This document shows, in pieces, positions 6,203 to 11,372 of a DNA stretch of 11,372 bases; positions within the stretch are counted from its first letter, which is position 1, and every line of letters starts with the position of its first letter. The DNA is from Lutispora sp041687175 (GTDB lineage: Bacteria > Bacillota > Clostridia > Lutisporales > Lutisporaceae), in assembly GCF_041687175.1 (NCBI RefSeq), contig NZ_JAWLCK010000090.1, positions 1 through 11,372 of the forward strand. The letters run 5' to 3'. The position numbers were made by a program, and so were the translations under genes. The notes below the pieces were generated by a model. It made no database searches, had not been told where the DNA came from, and saw only the letters and a list, made by a program, of their open reading frames with translations.

Positions 6203-6352
6203 TTATTTTATAGTTTCCAACTGACATAATAACTTATCTAATTCTTGACTGAAGTTAAGCACAATATCACTTTCAATTCCATAATTCTCTATTAAATCAT
6301 GGAGATTTTCTCTCATGATTTCTATTTTTTTGCACAATTCTTTGTTTTTCAT
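6203..6352 (-). CDS. Spo0E-family aspartyl-phosphate phosphatase (small)
   Basis: On the minus strand a 49-codon frame encodes MKNKELCKKIEIMRENLHDL followed by IENYGIESDIVLNFSQELDK and LLCQLETIK. It carries the Spo0E hallmark SQELD (residues 35-39) after two predicted helices, and its length is normal for this family of short two-helix proteins. Known members dephosphorylate Spo0A~P and so delay sporulation; this role is inferred here. The start at 6352 is preferred because GGGGG (complement of 6360-6364) lies seven bases upstream. An in-frame ATG two codons earlier (6358) would be too close to it. The gene is convergent with ywmB and divergent from spoIID. It occupies the place where murA is usually found. 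No Spo0A box or clear promoter was recognised. Confidence 0.85.
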   Translation of the reverse strand: MKNKELCKKIEIMRENLHDLIENYGIESDIVLNFSQELDKLLCQLETIK

Positions 6353-6481
6353 CACCATACCCCCGGATTCTCTTCAACATTTCAATTCTATAATATTAGA
6401 CGATAAAACTCAAGGAAAAACATCATTCAAAGTTCACCAAAAAGCAGCATAATTATACATAATTTATAGCATAAAAAGCAG

Positions 6482-6510
6482 TCATATTCCTAGTGTCTCT
6501 CAAATAGTAT
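6482..6510 (+). promoter_or_regulatory. Candidate sigma-E promoter of spoIID
   Basis: TCATATT (6482-6488) matches the sigma-E -35 consensus KMATATT at all seven positions. AATAGTAT (6503-6510), 14 bases downstream, matches CATACAHT at five of eight. spoIID is a sigma-E gene in Bacillus. The -10 is weak, so this is tentative. Confidence 0.4.
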
Positions 6511-6561
6511 AAATATAGCAATTGAACGAGGCTTCAAAAACTGAGTTTGAGAGGTGGATGA

Positions 6562-7518
6562 ATGAAAAGATATACATTAAGTGCTATTTTTTTGATTTTT
6601 TTGCTTTTTGCATTGCCGGTAGCAGTAATCAGCTGCTTCAGAGAGAGCACCGAAGAGAAAAAGGTTCCTGAAAGTAAGCTTCATCTAAAAGTTTATGATT
6701 GTCAGAAAGATAAATTGATAACCATGGAATTTGAAGAATATATCAAAGGCGTTGTGGCAGCAGAAATGCCAGCGAGCTTTCATATAGAAGCATTGAAAGC
6801 TCAAGCTCTTGCAGCCAGAACATATACTCTGCTTAGAATGAAAAGTTTTGGAGGTAAAGGCTGCAGCGAACATCCTGAAGCGGATATTTGCACAGATTCT
6901 ACTCATTGCCAGGCCTATGTGGATCCTAATACACTGGGCAAGAATTATAAGAAAATTAATGAAGCAGTGACTTCAACAGAAGGTGAGGTAATAGTATACG
7001 AAGACAGACTAATAGATGCAGTTTTTCACTCTACCAGTGGGGGAATCACAGAAAATTCAGAGGATGTTTGGATAAATAAAGTGCCCTACCTTAGAAGTGT
7101 ATTAAGTCAATACGAGGATCACTCTCCAAAGCTTATAAGCACAAAACAGATAAGCGTTGATGACTTTGTGTCAGGTATGAAGTCTTTGGATAATACTATC
7201 AAGCTGGACAAAAAGAACATTGAAACTCAGATACAGATAATGGAGAGAAGCAGTGGAGGGAGGATACTAAAAATCAGAGTTGGGGATAGATATTTCACCG
7301 GAAGGGATATAAGAGAGCAGTTTGGATTAAATTCATCAAACTTCACAGTTGATATTGACAAGAATCATATAACCTTTGCAGTTGTTGGATATGGACATGG
7401 AATAGGCATGAGCCAATATGGAGCTGACGGAATGGCAAAACATGGTGCAACATATCAAGAAATAATAAAGCATTATTACACTGGCGTAGAAATTGTCCCA
7501 TTAGAAAGCTTGCAATAA
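6562..7518 (+). CDS. spoIID: Stage II sporulation protein D, peptidoglycan lytic transglycosylase
   Basis: A mother-cell membrane-anchored enzyme that cuts glycan strands, acting with SpoIIM and SpoIIP to thin septal peptidoglycan and drive engulfment. One N-terminal membrane segment (about 5-24) is followed by the SpoIID/LytB domain. The catalytic glutamate is expected at E68 in VVAAEMPASF. The zinc-coordinating cysteines would be C110 and C116 in ADICTDSTHCQAY. FHSTSGG (155-161) and the C-terminal GYGHGIGMSQYGADGM are typical. The 318-residue length fits. AGGTGG (6552-6557) supports the ATG. In Bacillus the gene follows murAA; here there is no murA and the upstream neighbour is an antisense spo0E-like gene. 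The spoIIQ-like gene follows after 53 bases, with its own promoter candidate. Confidence 0.96.
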   Translation: MKRYTLSAIFLIFLLFALPVAVISCFRESTEEKKVPESKLHLKVYDCQKDKLITMEFEEYIKGVVAAEMPASFHIEALKAQALAARTYTLLRMKSFGGKGCSEHPEADICTDSTHCQAYVDPNTLGKNYKKINEAVTSTEGEVIVYEDRLIDAVFHSTSGGITENSEDVWINKVPYLRSVLSQYEDHSPKLISTKQISVDDFVSGMKSLDNTIKLDKKNIETQIQIMERSSGGRILKIRVGDRYFTGRDIREQFGLNSSNFTVDIDKNHITFAVVGYGHGIGMSQYGADGMAKHGATYQEIIKHYYTGVEIVPLESLQ

Positions 7519-7523
7519 TTTTT

Positions 7524-7553
7524 GTATTATTTTTGAAACCTCTGGCAATAATA
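7524..7553 (+). promoter_or_regulatory. Candidate sigma-F/G promoter of the spoIIQ-like gene
   Basis: GGCAATAATA (7544-7553) matches the forespore -10 consensus GGnnAnAHTR at every defined position. GTATT (7524-7528), 15 bases upstream, matches GYWTA at four of five. Bacillus spoIIQ is a sigma-F gene. The inferred start near 7560 would give a leader of only about 12 bases, still including AGGTG of the ribosome-binding site. Confidence 0.6.
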
Positions 7554-7571
7554 CTGGTGGAGGTGTAACAA

Positions 7572-8354
7572 ATGAAGTTTGATGAATTTTTTTCAAAACG
7601 CAAAATCATTATCCCTGTTGTAATCATAATAATTGCAATGTTGGCGACTGTAGGCGCATGGCAGTACAGAAGGTATCTGGACAATAGATATTCTGAGATG
7701 GACTTTGAAAGAGGACTGGAGGAGTTTGAGGACTTAGAAGAGATTGGAGAAGAGCCGGGCTCATTACAAGGTGGCATAAGCATAGTAGAAGAAGAGCCTG
7801 CAGAACAAGCAGAAGAGACTAGACAGGATATCACAGAAGTAAATGTCAGTCAACCCTCCCAACCAAAGCTTTCAGAGAAAAAGCCTAAAGAAACTGCTGT
7901 CACTGCTATTAAAATGCAGGAACCAAAGGTTGAGACTATGCTAGCCCCAGTATTCGGCACTATATGCTTAGATTTTTCAGACACTGAGCTTGTTTACTCA
8001 AAGACTCTGGACATGTGGACCACTCACGAAGGCTTAGACATTAAAGCAGAGGAAGGCAGCCAAGTTAGAGCTGTAATGGATGGAATAATATCTGAAGTAA
8101 CAAATGATCCTCAGTGGGGCATGACCATAGCCATTGACCATGGAGGCGGAGTAACAAGCATATACAGCAATCTTTCTACTTTGGATATGGTTACATTAGG
8201 CCAAGAGGTGAAAAAAGGTGATGTCATAAGTGGTGTTGGAAGAACTGCCATTATCGAAATAGCAGAGGAACCTCATTTGCATTTTGAAATAATGAAAGAT
8301 GGAAAAAATCTGGACCCCAAGATTTATCTGCCCAAACAATCATTGAATCGATAG
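7572..8354 (+). CDS. spoIIQ: SpoIIQ-like M23 (LytM-type) sporulation protein
   Basis: A forespore membrane protein expected to join SpoIIIAH across the intermembrane space, forming the engulfment zipper and channel. Residues about 11-27 form one membrane segment. An acidic, low-complexity linker (about 43-100) follows, then an M23 LytM-type domain (about 125-255). All four zinc/catalytic positions are present: H152 and D156 (HEGLD), and H235 and H237 (PHLHFE). This is like clostridial SpoIIQ and unlike Bacillus subtilis SpoIIQ, which lacks part of the site, so peptidoglycan endopeptidase activity is possible. The start is fixed by GGAGGTG (7559-7565). Position between spoIID and spoIIID supports the SpoIIQ call over a generic M23 peptidase. 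Confidence 0.88.
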   Translation: MKFDEFFSKRKIIIPVVIIIIAMLATVGAWQYRRYLDNRYSEMDFERGLEEFEDLEEIGEEPGSLQGGISIVEEEPAEQAEETRQDITEVNVSQPSQPKLSEKKPKETAVTAIKMQEPKVETMLAPVFGTICLDFSDTELVYSKTLDMWTTHEGLDIKAEEGSQVRAVMDGIISEVTNDPQWGMTIAIDHGGGVTSIYSNLSTLDMVTLGQEVKKGDVISGVGRTAIIEIAEEPHLHFEIMKDGKNLDPKIYLPKQSLNR

Positions 8355-8394
8355 GGGTGTGAGCTTAATAAATGTTCTATATTGATAAAATTCC

Positions 8395-8422
8395 GCATAT
8401 TAATGTAAAAAAGACACAGATA
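8395..8422 (+). promoter_or_regulatory. Candidate sigma-E promoter of spoIIID
   Basis: GCATATT (8395-8401) matches the sigma-E -35 consensus KMATATT fully. CACAGATA (8415-8422), 13 bases on, matches CATACAHT at five of eight. A second overlapping possibility uses ATATT (8379-8383) with CATATTAA (8396-8403). spoIIID is sigma-E dependent in Bacillus. The -10 elements are weak. Confidence 0.35.
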
Positions 8423-8436
8423 AGGGGGTATATGAG

Positions 8437-8691
8437 TTGAAGGATTACATTGAGGAAAGAGCGCTTGAGATAGCAAAGTATATAATAAGCAGCAGGACAA
8501 CAGTGAGAGATGCAGCCAAAATTTTTGGCGTAAGCAAGAGTACGGTACATAAGGATGTTACCGAGAGACTGCCCAAGATAAATCCAGTGGTAGCTCTTCA
8601 GGTTAAGGAAATAATGGATAAAAATAAGGCAGAAAGGCATATCAGAGGCGGAAAAGCAACCAAAATGAAATATCAAACCTTAAATTTATAA
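8437..8691 (+). CDS. spoIIID: Sporulation transcription factor SpoIIID
   Basis: A small DNA-binding regulator of the mother-cell programme, activating or repressing sigma-E and sigma-K genes. The 84-residue protein begins KDYIEERALEIAKYI. Its helix-turn-helix lies around residues 22-41 (TVRDAAKIFGVSKSTVHKDV), followed by TERLPKINP and a basic tail (RHIRGGKATKMKY) that contacts DNA in the family. The Bacillus protein is about 93 residues, so the C-terminus here is slightly shorter. The start is TTG, placed seven bases after AGGGGGT (8423-8429). The nearby ATG at 8432 meets a stop two codons later. It is followed by overlapping hairpins and then mbl, as in the Bacillus order. Confidence 0.96.
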   Translation: MKDYIEERALEIAKYIISSRTTVRDAAKIFGVSKSTVHKDVTERLPKINPVVALQVKEIMDKNKAERHIRGGKATKMKYQTLNL

Positions 8692-8699
8692 TAGCCCCC

Positions 8700-8752
8700 G
8701 CTTTAGCTGTAAAGCTCCGGTAGCAAAATTAGTACCGGAGCTTAAATTTTGC
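8700..8752 (+). terminator. Overlapping hairpins after spoIIID (possible terminator or attenuator)
   Basis: Three exact dyads overlap. GCTTTA/TAAAGC occupies 8700-8705 and 8710-8715. AAGCTCCGGTA/TACCGGAGCTT is an 11-bp stem at 8712-8722 and 8733-8743. GCAAAATT, inside the loop of the second (8723-8730), is complementary to AATTTTGC (8745-8752). The 11-bp stem could end spoIIID transcription, but it is followed by AAATTTTGC rather than a clean T-run. The folds compete, as in attenuators. No known riboswitch was recognised. Confidence 0.45.
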
Positions 8753-8873
8753 ACAATAAAAAGGGTTTTTGTAATTTATATAGAAATATATACGCTGTAC
8801 TATGTAAATTTAAGGAATAGACTTATGATTTAATCGTCATAATATATATATTTATAAATGGAGGTATTATTTG

Positions 8874-9902
8874 ATGTTTGGAGGACAGGATTTAGGAATA
8901 GACTTGGGTACAGCCAGCGTATTAGTCTATATCAAGGGAAAGGGTATCGTACTTAATGAACCTTCAGTAGTAGCTATCGACAGGAATAATAACAAAATCC
9001 TCGCAGTAGGCGAAGAAGCAAGACTTATGTTGGGAAGGACACCAGGACATATAGTAGCAGTAAGACCATTAAGAGATGGTGTAATATCTGATTATAATGT
9101 TACCGAGAAAATGCTCAGGTACTTTATTGATAAAGCCATAGGAAGAAAGAAGATATTTAAGCCCAGAATGGTGGTATGTGTTCCCAGTGGAGTAACTGAA
9201 GTAGAGAAAAGGGCTGTTATAGATGCTGCCAATCAAGCTGGAGCAAGAACCACCAAGCTTATTGAAGAACCAATTGCGGCAGCTATTGGAGCAGGGCTTG
9301 ATATTTCAAAAGCCAGTGGAAATATGATTATAGATATAGGAGGAGGTACATCGGATATTGCGGTAATATCTTTAGGCGGCATAGTTGTATCCTCTTCCAT
9401 AAAAGTGGCTGGAGACAAATTCGATGAAGCTATAGTAAGATACATGAGGAAAAAACATAATGTGATGGTTGGAGAGCGTACAGCGGAAGAGCTGAAGATA
9501 AAGGTTGGTACAGCATATCCGAGGGATGAGGAAGTTACAATAGAAGTGAGGGGGAGAAATCTTATATCTGGACTTCCTAAGACCATGGAGGTAACATCTC
9601 AGGAGATGTTAGAGGCATTGACGGAGCCTGTAGCTGCAATAGCAGATGCAGTACATTCTGTGTTGGAAAGAACTCCGCCGGAACTTGCCGCAGATGTGAG
9701 CGACAGAGGAATTGTTATGACAGGAGGAGGCTCCTTACTTTATGGACTAGACATGCTTATTTCAAAGAGGACAGGCATTCCTGTATATATAGCAGAGGAT
9801 CCTGTATCTTGTGTTGCAATGGGAACGGGTAAGGCATTGGAAAATATAGATGTTTTGCAGACCTCAGAACCCGGAAGCAACAGAAGATTAGGGAATTACT
9901 AA
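8874..9902 (+). CDS. mbl: Rod-shape actin homologue, Mbl/MreB family
   Basis: A cytoskeletal ATPase that assembles on the inner face of the membrane and guides lateral wall synthesis. Actin-fold nucleotide sites are present: GIDLGTAS (phosphate 1, about residues 7-14 from the ATG), IDIGGGTSDIAVIS (phosphate 2) and TGGGSLLYGLD (adenosine). ERTPPELAADVSDRG and the GERTAEELKIKVG region are standard for MreB. The ATG at 8874 is preferred to the TTG one codon earlier: GGAGGT (8860-8865) is eight bases away and Mbl/MreB proteins begin MF. This gives 342 residues. The order spoIIID-mbl-flhO-flhP is that of Bacillus, which is why mbl is chosen over mreB. No clear promoter was found in the AT-rich 8755-8870 region (weak TAGACT at 8818-8823 with TAATAT at 8840-8845). 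No terminator follows except the REP-like palindrome. Confidence 0.93.
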   Translation: MFGGQDLGIDLGTASVLVYIKGKGIVLNEPSVVAIDRNNNKILAVGEEARLMLGRTPGHIVAVRPLRDGVISDYNVTEKMLRYFIDKAIGRKKIFKPRMVVCVPSGVTEVEKRAVIDAANQAGARTTKLIEEPIAAAIGAGLDISKASGNMIIDIGGGTSDIAVISLGGIVVSSSIKVAGDKFDEAIVRYMRKKHNVMVGERTAEELKIKVGTAYPRDEEVTIEVRGRNLISGLPKTMEVTSQEMLEALTEPVAAIADAVHSVLERTPPELAADVSDRGIVMTGGGSLLYGLDMLISKRTGIPVYIAEDPVSCVAMGTGKALENIDVLQTSEPGSNRRLGNY

Positions 9903-9936
9903 TTTAACGTTGGAGAGATGGAGAACACGAAATTTT

Positions 9937-9965
9937 GTAGGGAACGGTTCATAACCGTTCCCTAC
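9937..9965. repeat. REP-like palindrome (copy 2)
   Basis: A perfect 13-bp inverted repeat, GTAGGGAACGGTT (9937-9949) and AACCGTTCCCTAC (9953-9965), with the 3-base loop CAT. Its first 25 bases are identical to 1332-1356. It lies 34 bases after the mbl stop and directly abuts a REP-associated transposase remnant, the usual partner of such elements. It lacks a T-run, so it is not a classical terminator. Confidence 0.75.
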
Positions 9966-9966
9966 T

Positions 9967-10089
9967 AATTCTATTTGGCAGAAGTCATATCATGATCGAA
10001 TTATTCGTAATGAGAAAGAATATAAGAAAATTTGGGAATACATTGACACAAATCCATTGCGTTGGGAAAATGATTGCTACTATATCTAA
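9967..10089 (+). pseudogene. C-terminal remnant of a REP-associated (IS200-like, Y1) transposase
   Basis: In one frame, ending at TAA 10087-10089, the DNA reads NSIWQKSYHDRIIRN then EKEYKKIWEYIDTNPLRWEN and DCYYI. This resembles the C-terminal end of REP-associated tyrosine transposases (RAYT, Y1_Tnp domain). It keeps the Y in SYHDRIIRN (codon 9988-9990), which corresponds to the expected catalytic tyrosine. The N-terminal two-thirds with the metal-binding HxH motif is missing, and no start codon or ribosome-binding site precedes it. The fragment begins where the REP-like palindrome ends, suggesting decay by deletion between transposase and repeat. It cannot be active. The identification is from remembered family features, without a database search. 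Confidence 0.8.
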
Positions 10090-10143
10090 ACTACTAGATT
10101 TGTGTAACTGTATAATCTAAAGCTATATTTTTGTTCTTTCCCC

Positions 10144-10171
10144 TAAACTATATTCCCATTCATGCCGATAA
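10144..10171 (+). promoter_or_regulatory. Sigma-D (sigma-28/FliA) flagellar promoter of flhO
   Basis: TAAA (10144-10147) and GCCGATAA (10164-10171) are separated by 16 bases. The -10 equals the FliA consensus and differs from Bacillus sigma-D GCCGATAT only in the last base. flhOP is transcribed by sigma-D in Bacillus. A start near 10178 leaves a leader of about 37 bases before ATG 10215 and rules out any start further upstream. Confidence 0.8.
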
Positions 10172-10214
10172 CATAAATGATAATCTAAAATTATATAGAA
10201 ATATGGTGATGATT

Positions 10215-10997
10215 ATGATCAGAGGATTGTACATGTCAGCATCAAGTGCTGTTTCCGAAGGGAAAAGAATAGATACCATAAGCAATAATATTGCAAATGT
10301 AAATACCACTGGTTTTAAAAAGGACTTGTATGTTACCCAAAGCTTCCCAGAAATACTCACTATGAAAATGGGAGGGGAGGCTCCTAATATAAGCGGTGTA
10401 AAACTACCGCCTCCTCTAAACGCTATAGGTACAATGAATGCAGGAGTACATACAAGTGTTGTAGTAACAGATTTTGCTCAAGGAAGCCACAATCCAACCA
10501 ATAACCCATTGGATGTTGCCATATCCGGGGAAGGGTTTTTTACAGTAGAAACTGAAGCTGGTGAAAGATATACAAGGGATGGAAGCTTTTCTCTGAATTC
10601 ACAAGGGTATCTGGTAACCAAGGATGGGCATAGAGTCTTGGGTGAAAATGGGTATATACAAATCAGCGGTGAAGATATAAAAATCAATGAAAAGGGCGAG
10701 ATAACTTCCAACGGAGAGTTCATTGACAGGCTTAAGCTTGTTGATTTTGAAGACTATAGTGCTTTGATGAAGGAAGGAAATAACCTATATACCATAATAT
10801 CAGAAGAATGGACTGATAATGACAAAGCCTTTACAGGCGCTGTAAAACAAGGATTTATTGAAGGTTCAAATGTGAATGCAGTTAAGGAAATGACTGAAAT
10901 GATAACCATGTTCAGGACTTACGAGGCAAACCAGAGAGTTATCAGGGCTCATGATGAGTTGTTAGGAAAAGCAGTTAACGAAGTAGGAAGAATATAG
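10215..10997 (+). CDS. flhO: Flagellar rod/hook-basal body protein FlhO (FlgF-like)
   Basis: A structural protein of the distal flagellar rod, exported by the flagellar type III apparatus. The 260-residue protein opens MIRGLYMSASSAVSEGKRID and then carries the flagellar rod signature ISNNIANVNTTGFKK (about 21-35). NPTNNPLDVAISGEGFFTVE marks the central FlgE/F/G domain. The C-terminal GFIEGSNVNAVKEMTEMI and RTYEANQRVIRAHDE form the coiled-coil end typical of rod proteins. The start at 10215 is chosen because rod proteins begin at this point, GGTGAT (10205-10210) is a good ribosome-binding site, and the sigma-D promoter lies downstream of the longer in-frame start at 10131. The flhP/flgG gene follows after 12 bases in the same operon. 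Confidence 0.93.
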   Translation: MIRGLYMSASSAVSEGKRIDTISNNIANVNTTGFKKDLYVTQSFPEILTMKMGGEAPNISGVKLPPPLNAIGTMNAGVHTSVVVTDFAQGSHNPTNNPLDVAISGEGFFTVETEAGERYTRDGSFSLNSQGYLVTKDGHRVLGENGYIQISGEDIKINEKGEITSNGEFIDRLKLVDFEDYSALMKEGNNLYTIISEEWTDNDKAFTGAVKQGFIEGSNVNAVKEMTEMITMFRTYEANQRVIRAHDELLGKAVNEVGRI

Positions 10998-11009
10998 GGG
11001 GTATGAAGT

Positions 11010-11372
11010 ATGATGAGAGCGCTATGGACTGCAAGTACAGGAATGACTGCACAGCAGCTTAATGTGGATAATATATCCAACAATTTGGCAAATGTAAATA
11101 CTGTAGGATATAAAAAATCAAGGGCGGAGTTCAAGGATCTTTTGTATGAAACATTGGAGAGGGACACCATAAGGGACGGCGAAGGTAAGCCTGTGAGCGT
11201 CCAGGTAGGACATGGTGTAAGAACTTCTGCCATAACAAAATTCTTTACTACAGGAAATCTGGAACAGACTTCAAATCCTTATGATTTAGCCATAAATGGT
11301 GACGGATTTTTCATGGTTATGGGACCTAATGGGGAAGAATTGTATACTAAGGACGGAAGTTTCAAGCTATCA
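11010..11372 (+). CDS. flgG: Flagellar distal rod protein FlhP/FlgG (partial, runs off the window)
   Basis: The first 121 codons of a flagellar rod protein, cut by the window end. It starts MMRALWTASTGMTAQQLNVD, followed by NISNNLANVNTVGYKKS, the rod signature. QVGHGVRTSAITKFFTTGNL and NPYDLAINGDGFFMV are typical of FlgG. GGGGGT (10997-11002) is the ribosome-binding site and overlaps the last base of the flhO stop codon. An alternative start is the second ATG at 11013. It is the second gene of the flhO-flhP operon under the sigma-D promoter. Confidence 0.93.
   Translation, partial: MMRALWTASTGMTAQQLNVDNISNNLANVNTVGYKKSRAEFKDLLYETLERDTIRDGEGKPVSVQVGHGVRTSAITKFFTTGNLEQTSNPYDLAINGDGFFMVMGPNGEELYTKDGSFKLS

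Noticed and set aside
6194..6227. Bidirectional terminator between ywmB and the spo0E-like gene (ATGTCA/TGACAT)
   Set aside because: The 6-bp stem has a 22-base loop and lies mostly inside the minus-strand coding region; too weak to call.
7343..7834. 163-codon minus-strand open frame across the spoIID/spoIIQ junction
   Set aside because: It overlaps two well-supported plus-strand genes; the Ser-, Cys- and Ile-rich composition is that of an antisense shadow, with no recognisable motif.
8712..8752. Complete H-type pseudoknot
   Set aside because: Linkers of 0, 2 and 1 bases are too short to span stems of 8 and 11 bp; only partial or alternative folds are likely.
8871..8873. TTG start codon for mbl
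   Set aside because: The ATG at 8874 is the next codon, has acceptable spacing from GGAGGT and matches family N-termini.
9937..9965. Intrinsic terminator of mbl
   Set aside because: Perfect stem but no T-run follows, and the near-identical copy at 1332 points to a dispersed repeat instead.
10131..10214. Longer N-terminus for FlhO starting at 10131
   Set aside because: This segment contains the sigma-D promoter and lies upstream of the inferred transcription start; flagellar rod proteins begin at the MIRGLY position.

Overview
The window reads as chromosomal DNA of an AT-rich, endospore-forming, flagellated, probably anaerobic Firmicute (Clostridia/Tissierellia-like). The basis is the chain of sporulation genes (ywmB, spo0E-like, spoIID, spoIIQ-like, spoIIID) followed by an mreB/mbl gene and two flagellar rod genes, with Shine-Dalgarno sites of the GGAGG type and a few GTG/TTG starts. 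A species cannot be named from the sequence alone.

Layout, left to right: a GC-rich heptamer repeat patch (6-50); upp (uracil salvage) and a ComEB-type dCMP deaminase (pyrimidine nucleotides); a 390-bp non-coding stretch holding an 8-bp tandem repeat that starts inside the comEB stop codon, a REP-like palindrome, two abutting dyads and a sigma-A-type promoter; a TagO/WecA-type polyprenyl-phosphate GlcNAc-1-P transferase and a WecB/MnaA UDP-GlcNAc 2-epimerase, separated by an intrinsic terminator that runs straight into the wecB ribosome-binding site; a two-subunit CoA-transferase operon closed by a strong terminator; a YwmB-family protein; a small spo0E-like gene on the minus strand that is easily missed; spoIID; a SpoIIQ-like M23 protein with an intact zinc site; spoIIID; a set of overlapping hairpins; mbl/mreB; a second REP-like palindrome abutting the C-terminal remnant of a REP-associated (IS200-like, Y1) transposase; and flhO/flgF plus the start of flhP/flgG, which runs off the end.

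The gene order matches the Bacillus/Clostridia block upp - (wecA, wecB) - atp operon - ywmB - murA - spoIID - spoIIQ ... spoIIID - mbl - flhO - flhP, with two differences. The CoA-transferase pair sits where the F-type ATP synthase operon is usually found, and murA is absent between ywmB and spoIID, its place being taken by the antisense spo0E-like gene. Promoter-like sites match the expected sigma factors: sigma-E-like before spoIID and spoIIID, sigma-F/G-like before spoIIQ, and a clear sigma-D (sigma-28) site before flhO.

No wholly new multi-gene system is visible. The most interesting items are the REP/transposase remnant pair, the three short tandem repeat arrays, the terminator abutting the wecB ribosome-binding site, the ATP-synthase/murA substitutions in an otherwise conserved block, and the interleaved inverted repeats between spoIIID and mbl.
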